A DNA stretch of 64,000 nucleotides, from positions 7,564,501 through 7,628,500 of the forward strand of contig OX485805.1 of the NCBI GenBank assembly GCA_950295325.1, in the 5' to 3' direction. Of the stretch, positions 1 to 12,572 are shown in pieces. The position numbers were made by a program, and so were the translations under genes. The number at the start of each line of letters is the position of its first letter. The first letter of the stretch is position 1. The stretch comes from Polytrichum commune. Taxonomy: Eukaryota; Streptophyta; Polytrichopsida; Polytrichales; Polytrichaceae. The notes beneath the pieces are model-generated. The model was not told where the DNA came from. It did no database searches and was given only the letters and a program-made list of their open reading frames with translations.

Positions 1-604
1 TATTTAGGTTGGGTAGACCTAATTATTGCTAATATTGTTATTACATGCATATTTACCCAAGTTAATGTTGTATTATGGGGGCAGGGGGTGCCAAAATAAT
101 ACCATGGTTTTGAAAATAAAGCCTCATCGATATCCTTGTATAGTTGCCACATGCAACACAACCAAAATAGATAAAGAAACAAATAGATAAATTTATTTGG
201 TCGATCTGTTCAGAAGAACCTTTTTACTCTTGCCATTTTCTTAGGTAGGCTAGTAGTTGGTAGGCCAGCTAAGTTGGAGCAATGTGGTTGGTCAAAAAGA
301 AAAGCTCTCTTTTGAAGGAAGTGTTTCTCCTACCCCATGACATATCTACCATTGCACAATCGCATATGAGTCTTACAAAATAAGTTCCAATTTGGTGTGT
401 ATCGTGACTTAGTAAATATCATCAATGGTTTGAAGGACTTCACAACGATACTTGAAAACAAGGAAGAACATAAACCCATAGAAAATAACCCGACTATCAT
501 GTAGGGGTCACACCAAAATGGAGAGAACCAATACCAATTTTGTGTATTGACAAACCGATAATCGTTCCGCTTTGACCGAACACGTACCCATCATTTGCAC
601 AAAT
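1..604. other. gene-free AT-rich DNA
   Basis: I see no gene, RNA or well-bounded repeat here. Reading frames are short and lack coding character. Confidence 0.5.
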
Positions 605-1010
605 GAAGTCAACAAACAATGAGACCCGACTTCTCGTTGCAAAAAATGAACCGGTCAAGTTTGAGAAACATCCGGTTCAAAGGTCAAGACTTTAGGGAAA
701 ATACCGATCGTTCTCGAGGAGTTTGCCACAAATCAACGAAGAAAAATGTGAGTAGAAAACCATGAGAGATCATAACTCCAATTGGACTTGGAAACACTTG
801 GATCTTGACCAATTTCACCCAAATGTCTCCCGAGACACTACTTCATTAATTTGGGGCATATTCCATATTTATTTATATTTATTTATTTATGTTCCCCCAA
901 AACGATCGGTAGGTTTCCCGAGAGTCTTTACCTTCAACCGGTCATTCCTCAAAGTCAACCAATTCATTCATTTGTACTAGCGGTCGGTCCTCCAAGTTCA
1001 TTGGAGTGAA
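605..1010. mobile_element. fold-back element, family E, with two inverted arms
   Basis: An arm at about 619-720 (AACCGGTCAAGTTTGAGAAA, then ACCGATCGTTCTCGAGG) recurs in inverted, diverged form at about 896-1007 (AACCGGTCATTCC, preceded by CCAAAACGATCGGTAGG). The arms are about 105 bp and enclose about 175 bp. One-armed or decayed copies lie at 11,590-11,810, 43,950-44,190 and 51,690-51,916. No transposase is encoded. The superfamily is unresolved because I could not find a clear target duplication. Confidence 0.6.
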
Positions 1011-4000
1011 GTTATCGTCGCTAGCTAGCTATAGAAAGCAACTATTTAGTAGTGGTAGCAAATGCATTTGATGTTAGCTAGTTAAGTTAGTGACGGTTGG
1101 ATAATGAAGGAAGGACCCCCAATGAATGCCCCAAACTTTGTTGGTTCCTTGGGAGGAGCGAAGGGCCTTGAATTATGGAGAGGAAGCAAAGCACCTCACT
1201 TTTGGCGCACGGAGAAGGGAACGAGGCCCCACATAATTTCATAACATGATCACCGGACTTCAAGGCCAAGCCATGATGCAAAAGGGGGAATTAAAAGTAA
1301 ACCCGAAGCAACTCACGAAAAGTTTGACGGTTCTTTCATGACTCTAAGTTATATATACACACCCACTCATCACTAACTTGGATTGATTGACTTAATGGGT
1401 TCCCAAACCCGCACTTGATTTGGGCTTGTCGGGATCGGAATTCCCCATTGGAAAGTGAACCCAATACAATCAAGCCAAAATCGTTTCTAAACTAACTTGA
1501 CACACAAAGTTTCTTCTTAATTTTTTGGAATGAGAATTTTGATTACGATAGCAATTTATGCATTATTGACCATTACTTTTGAATTCCAAAGTCCAATATG
1601 GGTTGACAAACCGAACTCGTGCGAAGCTTAGAATAAGTGACCTAGCTAGCTAGGTTGCCCACACAATGAGACTTGCTCTCCTTGTTGACAATTCACTTGA
1701 CCCTTTTGCAACTACTAAGTGTTGGTGTACGAAACCCCGGTCGAGTGAATTGTGGGCATTGTACTACATGAAGTTTTAAAGTACATATGGTCCTTTCGGA
1801 GTTGGTGAGGTCAAGCCATGGTCAATGATGTCACCATACCCATCAATGAACGTGTGACCCCTCTCTCTCTCTCTCTATATATATATAAAACCTTTCATGG
1901 GGAGAAAGAAATTGATCGAATTTGATTAAATCTTAGTTACCTTTTTCCTTTCTTGTATTGTAAAATAGCCAAGTTATGTAGGGCCTAGACTTTAAGGTTC
2001 GTTTGGTTCCATGTAACATGAAAGTGCTTGTCAACTTTGGAGTAGATTGATCATTTTTGGCTCAAAGTGTTGTCACATGTCATCATGTGATTGGTTAACA
2101 CTTTCCTAAGATGACATGGACAAGTGTTTGATCAAACCAAAAAGGATGGTATTTAGAAATTGTCTATACATAACTTATACCGGATGGAGATCTCCCCAGT
2201 TGGGTACCTACCACAACGGATACAATTATTGAGCCTAACTGAAGTTAATTGGGGCAACCCTAAGTTTGCAAGTTTGAAGATAGAATTCGAAATTATTTTT
2301 CATGGATGAAATTGTCAAAATTTTCTAAATCATAAAATTGGATGAAATTGGTTCATATTTGGATGAACACATGTGATGTCATCCATATGTGGCTTCATAG
2401 CTCCGATTTGATTGTCGTCATTTTGACTTTCTTCAAATTTTGGAAAAAAAAGAGGTTGACTTGGGTAAATTAAAGACAAGGTTGTTATTGGATGTTGGTC
2501 ACTTAGATTTGTCAATTTCGCATTATAGGAATTATCAACTTGGTTCCATCACCTGCACATTATGTATTCTCTATTCTTTTGGTACACAACACCTTGACCT
2601 AGCAAGAGTTTGGAGTTGGCAATTTGGCATGCTTTAAGCAAGAAGACATTGGTATTAGACTTTGACTGGTTCATGAGCATGTTTCTCTTTACGTTGGAGG
2701 TCTACAACTACTAAGAGAGATATCCCACATACTAATCTAAGGCAGAAGATTTGTGGTATTTTATGTGGTTTTCACCATAAATTAACAAGGATGGTGCCAT
2801 TGCAAGTATATTTGTGTGCAATGATCCTTCAACTTTTTGGAGATCAAAATTGCATGTTAATTTTGTTTTCTCCCTTTCACCATTCGTGTATATCCCTCTC
2901 TCAAGAAAATGAGTGATGGAGGCCCCATTTGGTTTTATGAATTCACTTTGATTCTCTCCAAAATAAGATACTTATAAGGAATATGGTATTATTATACTAT
3001 GCAAGGCGCTTCCTCATTGCTTCTTTTTTTGATGTTGAACTATAACTCCCACGTGTACATAAGTGAGTCTTAGTCACCAAAACATTGTCATGTGGCAAAG
3101 TTTCAAGTGAACATGTCAAGCAAGGTATATATGGGCGTACGTAGTTACTCTTCTTCACCAAACACCTATCTTTAAGTCGGGTTTGAGTGGAGGTAGGCAT
3201 CAGCATGGTCTTGTGGTGCATGTGCAAGGGCATAGCCATGGGTACATGTGTCATCTGTGTGTGTGTGTGGGGGGGGGGGGGGACTCCTAAGTGAAATGAA
3301 GTATGCATTAGTAGGGAGTCTTACGTCTTGCAGTGGAGAGGAGGAGTTTGTGAGTTCTCCAAAATGTTTGTTGTGTCTAACCATTCGCATGTTATTGATG
3401 GTGGGGTTAGTGCCCATAGAGAGGAAGGGAAGGCATGCGTTGGCGGTTTGTACTGAGCATAGGTGCCCATTTACAAACATTTTGGTCGTTTCCCTAAAGA
3501 ATAAGCGGATAGCATGACCAATACAATTATAGGATGGAAAGGGACACATGCACTTGCATGATATTAAAATTGATTTCTACTTTAACAATATTCATTTCTA
3601 AACACCCCCAACCTTTCTAAATTGTTTTGATTTTGTGTGCAAAAAAGAGAGAGTGTAGCAATTAATTTGATAAATATTGGATTTGTTTATCTAAGTGATT
3701 CTTGGGCTCCTCACCTGGGGGCTACCACGGACATGTATGATGCACTCTCATGCCTTTCCTACCACAATGCATTAGTAATCACAATGATAAACTATGGTTA
3801 GGAACATTATTCATAGATTTGGCACAACCCAATGCCCACGACTTTAGAACTTTAAAACCGAAGCAATAATCACTGACACTATAACATGGAATGTAAAAAA
3901 TTTGTAAAATGTTGTGATTACACTCCTAGAATTTCGTGGCCCACCTAACCGAAGGTACATGCTTACTAATATTATGTAAGATGTTGGAATCATTTATGGA

Positions 4001-4500
4001 TTGCCAAGTTTATCTTACCAAACCCAAATTTTGTGTTGTAAGAATAAGAGGGACTCGAAGATTGCCACTCCATGTTGTCTACTTGGAGGCATTTGGATCG
4101 AGATTGCCTTTGTCATCCATTCATGCTTTGGATGTTGCTATCGTCACTCGTCGAGGTAACTTTTTTAGGGTTTGAGATCGGGTAGTAGCGTACATAATTG
4201 TACTAGAGATATACGAGTGGTATACTCTTGCCGAAAGTTGTCCCAAGTGACGAGGTTGTACTCATTAGTGAAAGAAGATTTTGACTTGATGTGGGACCAA
4301 TTTTTTTGTGTTGACATATATAACAACTTTGGGGGGTGGGGGGCTTTAGTATTTGGGAAGGCCAAATGGACCTCATGCCATTGGGGGCTTGTAAATGACG
4401 ATAGTCGCACTTGATTGGGCTATCCGTGAATGACGGACTGACATATGAAGTTTAAGGCCACACGTTCTTGTAACAACTACAAACGCGTACCCAATACACC
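1011..4500. other. gene-free region with microsatellites
   Basis: No supportable gene. It contains (CT)n(TA)n at 1861-1887 and a (GT)n run followed by 14 G at 3256-3282. A possible small MITE lies at about 2003-2150, with loosely inverted ends (GTTCGTTTGGTT and AACCAAAAAGG) around a CACATG-TCAT-CATGTG hairpin. Short reading frames at 3000-3550 on both strands overlap the simple repeat and are not credible. Confidence 0.45.
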
Positions 4501-4608
4501 TCAAGCCTAGTGTAGCTAAAGTGGATGCGTCTTCTTGAATGGTTACTTTTTTTCTCAAGCCTAGTGTAGCTAAAGTAGATGCGTCTTCTTGAATGGTTAC
4601 TTTTTTTT
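4501..4608. repeat. 54-bp tandem duplication
   Basis: Two consecutive copies of a 54-bp unit starting TCAAGCCTAGTGTAGCTAAA differ at about one position (4501-4554 and 4555-4608). The few differences point to a recent local duplication. No gene covers it. Confidence 0.9.
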
Positions 4609-4650
4609 CCCTAGTAGCCCATTTCTCGTAGGATATGAAACACGTGATAA

Positions 4651-5053
4651 GGTACACTTATATATATATGATATGTGGTGGCATATGGTATTTAATGACA
4701 CTATGGTAACTTTTTGGATGACACTTCTCATGAATGAGTGAACACATATTGTCATGGATGATGGAGGAGTTCATCCATTGGCGAAAACCTTACCTTCTCT
4801 TGTCAATAACTTGTGATGACATATTGTCTTGGACGATTGAAAATTGGATGAAAAATCACTTGGTAAGTGACGGTAATTGCAACCATGTAAATTTGTAACC
4901 CCCTCCCCCTCCCCCTCCCCCTAAAAACATTATGAGGAATGGAAAATAATGTTGGGTTAACATTTAGTGACGGTGACACGACACCATGGTTTACAATTAG
5001 TATTGAGCAAAACAATTAAAATTTGGTGACATTGAATATCATATTTAGTGTAG
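4651..5053 (+). mobile_element. MITE family A, copy 1
   Basis: About 400 bp that align by eye along their length with 14,291-14,670, 52,387-52,769 and (inverted) 57,458-57,839. Shared internal blocks include ATGGATGATGGA.GAGTTCATC, TTGGATGAAAAATCACTTGG and ATGTTGGGTTAACATTTAGTG. The right end is the palindrome-like GAATATCATATTTAGTGTAG; the left end has decayed. A (CCCCCT)n tract at 4901-4921 lies inside. Non-coding. Confidence 0.8.
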
Positions 5054-7239
5054 TATCAGATAGTTAGCAAATCCAAATCAGGGATTTGTAAATCCAAATC
5101 GTGGTCCTTGGCCGTCACGTCACATAACGTTGGGACGTGATGCCCGTTGACATGGTAATTTTTCTTTATGGCACCGATTACGTTTTAGGTTGGCCATTCT
5201 TTTTAGGTGAATTTTTTTTATTGTAAATTTTTTTTTTGGGCTTTTCCTAGAAGTTGACTGCTCTTGGTCGACTACATCAATCAAATTTGAGTAGTCGACT
5301 GTTGTGGTTGATTGCTTTGGTCAACTGTTGCAAGCAACCATAGTAGTAGACCACAACAGTAGACCACAACAATCAATTGCTAAACTAAAAGTTGCAAAAT
5401 TGAAGACGCCCCCAAAATATGGATTGTCAGATATTGTAGGCAAAAAGATCTAACGGCCCATTTTTTTGGGAATATTTTATTTTTATTTTTTCCTTTGTAA
5501 TCGACCAAGGGTTTGGCTGTGTCAGTCTACCCTTGGGCAAATTGTCAGATTTACCCCTCACTGAGGTGACGTTTTTTGGTCCGGTGTCACGTTGCTATCA
5601 CATGATATGATGTGATGGACGTGGACGTGATTTTCATAATCCAAATCAAGGTTGTAGCCACTTCTATCATGAATTTTGGAGTGATATATTAAGACCAAGT
5701 AATGTCGTTTTTCAACTTTGTGACTACCTGTGAAGAGGATTCATAGGTAAAACATATTCATACATAAAACAAATTCATAGTATAAATTCCTATAAGAAAA
5801 TGTGGAGTAAAAGTGCATGATGAAAAAAGGGTTACGTGGTAAATAGGTGTGATAGGCTAGCAACATGTTTATTACTTATGGATACATTGGTCCACCACAA
5901 ATATAGTGTGAAGAACAACTGTTCACTAGGGATAGCAATTTGCTCTTATACCAAAGATCTCTCATAGTTCAGGCACCTTCCTGCCTAATAATTAATTAAA
6001 GTGCGGAAGTAAGTTAGGCAACCCATAAAATAATATGCTAAAATTGGGAAAATCCAAATAATAATCTAAAATAAGTTAGACATTCATCTAGTTATTTTTA
6101 TAATTCATGGATGGTTTTCCCAATTTCATCTATGCTAGCTATGAGTGACTTAAACACTTCCCTTAACCAACATTCCTTCCTTACCCTAAAGTTTGTCTTT
6201 TACTTGTATTGTTTTTAGACCACGAGTGAGATTGAGGCCACGTGAAGACATAGGTGAATTTGCCAAAAACCATACCATTACACAACTCCTTGGTTGTGTT
6301 ATCAGAGAAAAGGTATCACATGAACATAATTCTCCTTTAATTCTAGGATCCCCCGTTTATGAGATACAATCTTTCTATAAACCGTAAGCTTTTTGACAAA
6401 CAATTGTAAATTATGACAGTTTTAAAACCGAGACTTCTTTCTTTAAAAAAAGACCATCATGTAGCTGCTTAATAATGTTATGAATGAAACCATCAAGTTC
6501 ACCTTGGATGAATGTGTTCATACGTGGATGAAAACATGTAAAAGTTTGTCCATGCGCGGGTTCTCTCCAATGATTGTGGCCTTTTCGGCTTTCTTGAGAA
6601 TTTGTAAAAACAAAAGCACTCCGTCCGGGCCCTACTACAATGCAATCTACTCCATGCCCTTATTATGTGTATACTCTACTCTACCCTTTGATTACTTTAG
6701 CGAAAAGGGGCCAATCGTGATGAATACGACCATCATCAACATCATCATTCGTGTGCCTTCTGATCCGTCCCATGTTTGTGGAAATTTTAGGATTAAAAAA
6801 AATTTGTTTTTGACTTCCGGGTCGGTCACACAATCGGTTAACAAATCCAAAATCGGATGATGACTCCAACTTTATCTTAGCTAGCCACGAAATTTGGACG
6901 AGAGATCATCATCATCTTCATCATCAATCCCGAGCCCATGGCCTATTATTTCCATGCATGGTTTAACGGTCACATGCAACATTTCCACGCTCGGGTTCTA
7001 TTTTAATCAAGATTGTTATGCAATTGCATGTGTTAAATCTATGTATGTGTGCTTCTACACGGTGTTTTTGACTTCAAGTTTTCGAGAGACGAAGCCCTTG
7101 GCTAGCAAATCATTGGGGTGACGAAGCCAAATATGGATGATTATACCATCTTTCATCCAAATTTATACACGTTCATTTAGAAGTTGGTAAAATGAAATGA
7201 AATTGGTTTTGAAGCTTGGAAAGTCGACAAGGTTAATGG
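5054..7239. other. gene-free region
   Basis: No supportable gene. At 5250-5390 there is a cluster of GTCGACT/GTTGACT/GGTCAAC words in both orientations, able to fold on itself. Similar words around 5095-5170 and 5560-5650 (TCCAAATC plus GTCACGTC/GGACGTGG) may be decayed inverted ends of one element, but I could not define boundaries. Confidence 0.4.
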
Positions 7240-8040
7240 GATCAAAAGTACATCAAGATGGTTTCAAATTCATTAGTTCTCTAGACTGGCGGAGTGCGGT
7301 TGCCTCGATGAGATAGAGGCTGATGATAACTTGTTGTTCTGATTGAAAGGAAGATTTCATGCTTCCTAGAATTACATTCTCAAATAGTGATGGAAGCTTA
7401 TCTCTAATGGGGTTGTATAGTGGGAGTCCAATACAAAATGTGCCTCATTTTTTATGTGCCTTGTAGGAGCAAAAGTGACATAGTCTAGTATCTCTAGAGA
7501 TAGGGATACTCGTTCATCGTCAAGTTTCAATGTCCAAGTCTATGGTTTGAGGTGCGGTAAGCAGCAATGATCTTGCGTTGTGGTGGAGTTTTGAATGATT
7601 GCTTCAAGTACAATTCATATTCGTAGTTAAGATAATCCTTGAGGTGGAGGTAATCTAGTTTCTTCCCAGAGAGATGGAAAGAGTTCCACTCTTTAGCAAG
7701 AAAATCCTCCTTGATATCAACATATGTTGTTTTTCTTTATTTGATTGGGTTGTCATGGGTTTCCCAATGAGATAAACCCCATGATGTCTTCCACATGGTT
7801 GTCGATTTGTACTAAGTGTTAAATCCTTGTTTGGCCAAGTGTTGGGATATTGAGGTTGCTTTACTAACTAACCAAGAGGGGGATGGTGGGCATGTCATTG
7901 TTGAAAGCCCACAGGAAGCTTGAGAGCATATAATTCTTGAAACGATCACCTGGACATGTTGAACTACAAGAGAATAAGCTTACTCTTTACCCTCTTGACG
8001 TTTGTTTACTTAACAAAGCTTGAGATTACTTCTAACGTAT
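7240..8040 (-). pseudogene. LINE fragment, C-terminal Cys-rich part of ORF2
   Basis: Read on the minus strand, this region gives a broken reading frame with the segment RLCHFCSYKAHK, then a stop, then GTFCIGLPLYNPIRDKLPSL, then FENVILGSMKSSFQ. The C-x2-C followed by C/G-x-LYNPIRDK is the Cys/His-rich C-terminus typical of non-LTR retrotransposon ORF2 proteins. Further upstream the minus strand also reads DRFKNYMLSSFLWAFNNDMP. There are several stops and frameshifts, so it is a dead remnant. Both ends are indistinct and no poly(A) tail was recognised. Confidence 0.6.
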
Positions 8041-8359
8041 CTAGTTGCCAAGGTCTAGGTGGTTTGATTTTTATAAAATTTAGGGATACTTTTGGCTATT
8101 TTATTCACAAAATCATAGAATAATTATGTAATACTATATATATAATATTTTAGAATGATAATATACCGGTGCATGGCTAGATTAAAAGTCACTGCTTCCA
8201 CAATTAAGTTAAGTGGGGCATGTCTTCATCTGCATTGGTTGGCCCCAAGGGGTTCATTGAATTGATCAAAGTTGTATCTAATAGCCTTCGAAGGATCACA
8301 AAAGAACTTCTTGTGAGATTTTTAAAAAAAAAATCCTCTTGATTGTCATGGCCAATGCA

Positions 8360-8710
8360 ATGAAATGAAAGTCTAGGAAGCCAAAAGGATTATGGGACTA
8401 GAAGTACATCAAGATGGTGTCAAAGGGGTTAATTCTCTATAGTAGTAGAGTGCAATGTCCTCAGTAAGATAGGGGTTCCACTCTTTAGCAAACATGCATG
8501 CTTGATACTGTCAAATGTGATTGTTGGGATATCTTGGATTTGCCATTGTGGTAGACTCCATGATATTGTTTTGTACCAAATGCCCAATCCTTGTTCAGTT
8601 GGGTGTTGAGAAAGTGAGGTTGCTTGATTGACACACCAATAGAAGGGTCACTTGATTAACCAATGTGATTACTTCAAGAGAAATATAATCTTGAATTTGA
8701 CGTCCTACAA
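8360..8710 (-). pseudogene. second decayed copy of the same LINE fragment
   Basis: Blocks such as AGTACATCAAGATGGT, the GTTCCACTCTTTAGCAA segment and the GATATTGAGG / GAAAGTGAGGTTGCTT segment repeat those at 7250-7900 in the same order. About 350 bp of the middle is deleted. It is more decayed than the neighbour and has no open frame. Close spacing in the same orientation suggests local duplication or two hits of one family. Confidence 0.5.
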
Positions 8711-8855
8711 CTTTGCACCTTTCATCAATTATGAAGTATGAAATGACATCCTTTATGATTTGCAATTGTTAGGGAGATGAGATAGATTTCGATAGGTTTT
8801 CATTTCAATTACAATGAAAAGTAATGATGCTATGAGGTAAGGGGCCCTAATTTAA

Positions 8856-9030
8856 TTGCTTATCTTAATCAAAGACATATATTTGAGTAACAAATGGTTA
8901 GGTGTGGATCTAAGGATGGACGTCATAAAGGCATGTGCTCAAAAAAAGATTGCACTACGTGCTCAAACTGTGTTGACTATTATGGTTTCAACGGTCAACG
9001 TAATTAGACAAATCTATAAATGTTCTCTTG
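8856..9030 (+). repeat. interspersed repeat family F, partial copy
   Basis: Starts ATGGTTAGGTGTGGATCTAAGGA and continues with TGCTCAAA and GTTGACTATTATGGTTTCAA, matching 24,213-24,340 and 58,505-58,610, and the minus-strand copy around 25,300-26,425. Only the first part of the family is present. Type unknown; non-coding. Confidence 0.55.
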
Positions 9031-11589
9031 TTTATAATTAAGATATTCCTTTGAGCTCCCAAAAATAACAAGGAAATTCATGAGGCCTTGATTTGATCTA
9101 CTATTTATCTCATACCAATCACATGTTTCATATCCTATGAAAAGTGGTTGCTAAGCCAAAAGTGTCTATTTAAGACCCACCTACCTTATACTTCAAAATT
9201 CAATAATTGTACAAAATGAGCTTGATAAGAAAATAAAAATAGGGGAATTGTTTTTTGATGTCAAGTGTCTCCAACACGATGATGATATGTCATTCATCCT
9301 TGTATCATTTCCATAGGGAAATGGAAGAGGGGGATGGTGAAGTGCATATTCATGAATAGGTGGACTATGTCCTAAAGTGACATAACATTATTCAGTTATT
9401 ATCACCCACTACATTCTAGTAATATCCAATGATAGTGCTTCACGTGAGTTTATCATGTTGAATCTGCTTAGACAATCATCCATAAGGTATAGTTCTAGCA
9501 CCTTACATGACATTTTCCCAACCCCACCCAACTCGACCACTCAACTGAATAATGTTGTGGAATGACAATTCAAGGGAGTTGATCAAATTGGATGGGGGAT
9601 TGTTGTTTTTAATATTGTGTTTATGAAGGACCATGTATGAGAGATATTTGATGGCAAGATGATTCCTATTAAGGACTTAATTTTTGTGGAGGGGATGTCA
9701 AGGTCAAGGAGTTTTTAATGAAGGATTGTGCATGATACCTCTAATTTCAATAGTAATGATAAAGGGGCCGGGGTGTGCCACCCAAGTTGGCAGAAGTAAG
9801 GTCTAGGACATCATATTTCGTATGCTAGCGGGTGGTAGCAATTTCGGTTAATTGATCACTACAATTGATGTGAATTTAATGAGTTGGAGTGTGTGTTTTG
9901 GGGATGCGGTGGATGGTGGAAAATCCATGGGGGATTTCCTTGAAGAAGCATGATACATTGGAGTAATCTAGCAAGGCAATTGCATCCTAGTAGGTATCGA
10001 AAGAAAGGGTGGAGCCAAGATACGAGGGTGTTTTTCAATTTTTATTTTGTTGGATTCTTGCATGTAAAAATGTGAAATAACGCATAGAGATATGTGGTAC
10101 AAGAGGTATGTACAATGGCATATACAACTTTATTATGTCTATATGTGCAAAGATTATTTACGTGTTTATTGGTACAACATGTGAGGAGGTGGAGGTAGTT
10201 GTTGTTTTGGCAGAGTTGACAGAGGTTACAAAAGTGTGCAAGTGTGAGGTTGAATAGCTTTCGTTTGCAAAAATTCCCAATGTATCGTCCATATCGGAAT
10301 ATCAACGCTTGAGTGATTTGGGCATCAACGGTTTGTTTGGAGGTGGTACCACCCATCGTGGGTGGCGGATATCTCAATTGTTGAGTCGTTTCTTGGCATA
10401 GAAAAGGGTGTTGATTGCAGAATAAGCTTGATATGAATCCCATATGAGTGTGATGGCCATTCATTTGCCTTCACATGCTTCACATAGAATAATTATTTGC
10501 CTATACCATTGAGCATGCACCAATCAATTGTCAATTGAAGTTGCATCTACCAAGATTCGTTGTGCATTGGACCATGCTATGTTGTCGGTTGTCTTTAAAG
10601 TGGTTGAACCTTTCATGAAACATGTACTAATAATTGGATGATATGTGCAACAATCATATATTTGTAGTATAGAATGGATGAATGAGCTACATTCTACGAG
10701 ACAATTTTCATTGGGCACTCATTTATTGGTCAAAACTCATGATAGGTGCACTCATCTCATGCAAATGTATCAGTTCAAAATTCAAGCTCTTATTTAAAAT
10801 ACATTCTAACACATGTGATTGGTGATTGGGCAGATGATGTGTGAAGGGTTTGGCACACTAAATGATATGCACCGGTGCAACGTGTCGGGATGACATGGAC
10901 CCAGACTATCAGGTAGTGCACCAAGGGTGAATTTTGCACTAGGGTCCAAGACCAAAGAAACTCCAAAAATCAACTAATCCTACCGGTTGAAAGTAAAACT
11001 TTGGACCCAAGGAATGTACACACACGCAAGTTTAATGGGCTTGGGCCTAAAACTCACCATAGGGGCAAACATCTTTATAATGTCCGTTTTGCAAAAGGAA
11101 GTTAAGACTCTGTCGATGTTAGTAAAGCTTTGGACAACCTCTCATTATATTATGTTATGAGCATTTCCATGTCGGGTAGGGGGGTCAATATATGGCATAG
11201 TAGAATTGGCTTGTTGCCCAACTTGAAAGCTACAATGTGATTGTCATCCCATATATCCATTTTGTATTAGTAAATAAATTGAACTTTGTATCTTGGCATT
11301 CTAAAAAGGTGATTTTATTCCAAAAATTATTAAACTTTGAAGGAAACATTGACAAATAAATACATGATAAAATTCAAACATTAAAACCATTGCAACATAC
11401 AAAACTTTAAGTCCACGCTAACAAGGTTCTATAGATTAATTATTTCCCACTCTAATGTTTTTGTAGAGAGATTTTCAACTCCCCTTCACAAACTTCAACT
11501 TCACCCTAGAATTGTGTTTGGCTACTAAGTGTTAGTCATTGGAAAAAAAGTCAAGAACACTTTCAAGTGGTTTGGGTTGAATCCATAGT
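9031..11589. other. gene-free region
   Basis: No gene I can support. A minus-strand reading at about 9800-10,050 has LINE-like composition but no motif I can name. Remaining frames are short. Confidence 0.35.
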
Positions 11590-11810
11590 TCATGGCAATG
11601 AACAAGGAGAACTGACCGCTACTTACAGATGAACCGGTTGAATTTGAGAAACAACCAGTTGAAGTTCAGGACTTCATGAAAATTACTGATCATTTAAGAG
11701 GAGTCTATGGAATATAGTTCAAGTTAATAAATAATAATTGATAGATCACAACATGTAATCGCTTGGACTTGAAAACACTATGGTTTTAACCGATTATGCT
11801 TAAAAATCTC
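11590..11810 (+). repeat. family E copy 2
   Basis: GATGAACCGGTTGAATTTGAG followed by AAACAACCAGTTGAAGTTCA and TTACTGATCAT repeats the order seen at 619-720 and 43,980-44,070. The downstream part (CGCTTGGACTTGAAAACACT) matches 785-800. Confidence 0.6.
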
Positions 11811-11853
11811 TTTGGATATTGGTTTGTGGTTCAAAGTAGAAGAACACAACTCA

Positions 11854-11934
11854 GGGTTCGTTTCCGTGTAGGCCACTCGCCACAACATTTTCATTAGAAT
11901 CTTGTGGGTGAGTGGCCTACATGGAAACTAACCC
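11854..11934. mobile_element. 81-bp palindromic MITE
   Basis: GGGTTCGTTTCCGTGTAGGC and its near-complement form inverted arms of about 33 bp around a short loop (CCACTCGCCACAA ... TTGTGGGTGAGTGG). Flanking trinucleotides are TCA on the left and TTA on the right, compatible with a PIF/Harbinger 3-bp duplication with one change. A related half element is at about 14,930-14,965 (GAGTGACCTACATGGAAACT). Confidence 0.6.
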
Positions 11935-12065
11935 TTAGCAACCTCTATCATAAATTCTCATGGTCGTAATCAAATGCAACCATCTTGAAATATGTGTGTC
12001 AACACATGCCCACCCATGATGCCGTAGGTCTAGTGCAAGGTGTTGCTCCAGGTGATATTACCTTC

Positions 12066-12564
12066 CACGGGTAGATCACTCTAAGGCATTTTTGTGCACC
12101 ACGTGCGGCTGGGGTTTTTTTTTGTTTTGGGGCTATTTACCTTCAAGGGCTGAATTAAAGCCTCCCTATAATTACTTAAATTTCAAAAATGGCCCATTTG
12201 TTTGCACCCTTCCATTACTTATATTGTCCAAGTCACTGCAATTTTTTGTACTCTATATTCCTTTTAAGTAATTTTGGATAGACGGAAATCCCAATTATCA
12301 TCCATCCCCGTGAGTCCTAAACCCATTTACATACCACACTAAACATACCTTCAAGGATCCTTATCTTCAGCCCCTATATTAATTTTACAACAAAATAATG
12401 GCCCACGTTTTATGTCCACCTAACTTACTTATAATGGGATTGTCTACATTTAATGGCCCCTTCATTATTTGGAATTCCTTTATAATTTTTATTTCAAATG
12501 ATTTTAATCCTCTCTATATTATGCCGCATGTCGTTTTTAAAATGCACTAAGTGATCTACCCGTG
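12066..12564. mobile_element. hAT-type MITE with perfect 8-bp TSD
   Basis: The 499-bp element begins CACGGGTAGATCACT and ends with its inverse, AAGTGATCTACCCGTG. TTACCTTC is directly duplicated at 12,058-12,065 and 12,565-12,572. An 8-bp duplication with a CA...TG-type short terminal repeat is the hAT signature. The interior has no transposase, so it must have been moved in trans. The intact duplication indicates that both ends are correctly placed. Confidence 0.85.
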
Positions 12565-12572
12565 TTACCTTC

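Noticed and set aside
4501..4608. Repetitive protein encoded by the 54-bp duplication
   Set aside because: A minus-strand frame passes through both units only because 54 is a multiple of three; no start context or extension.
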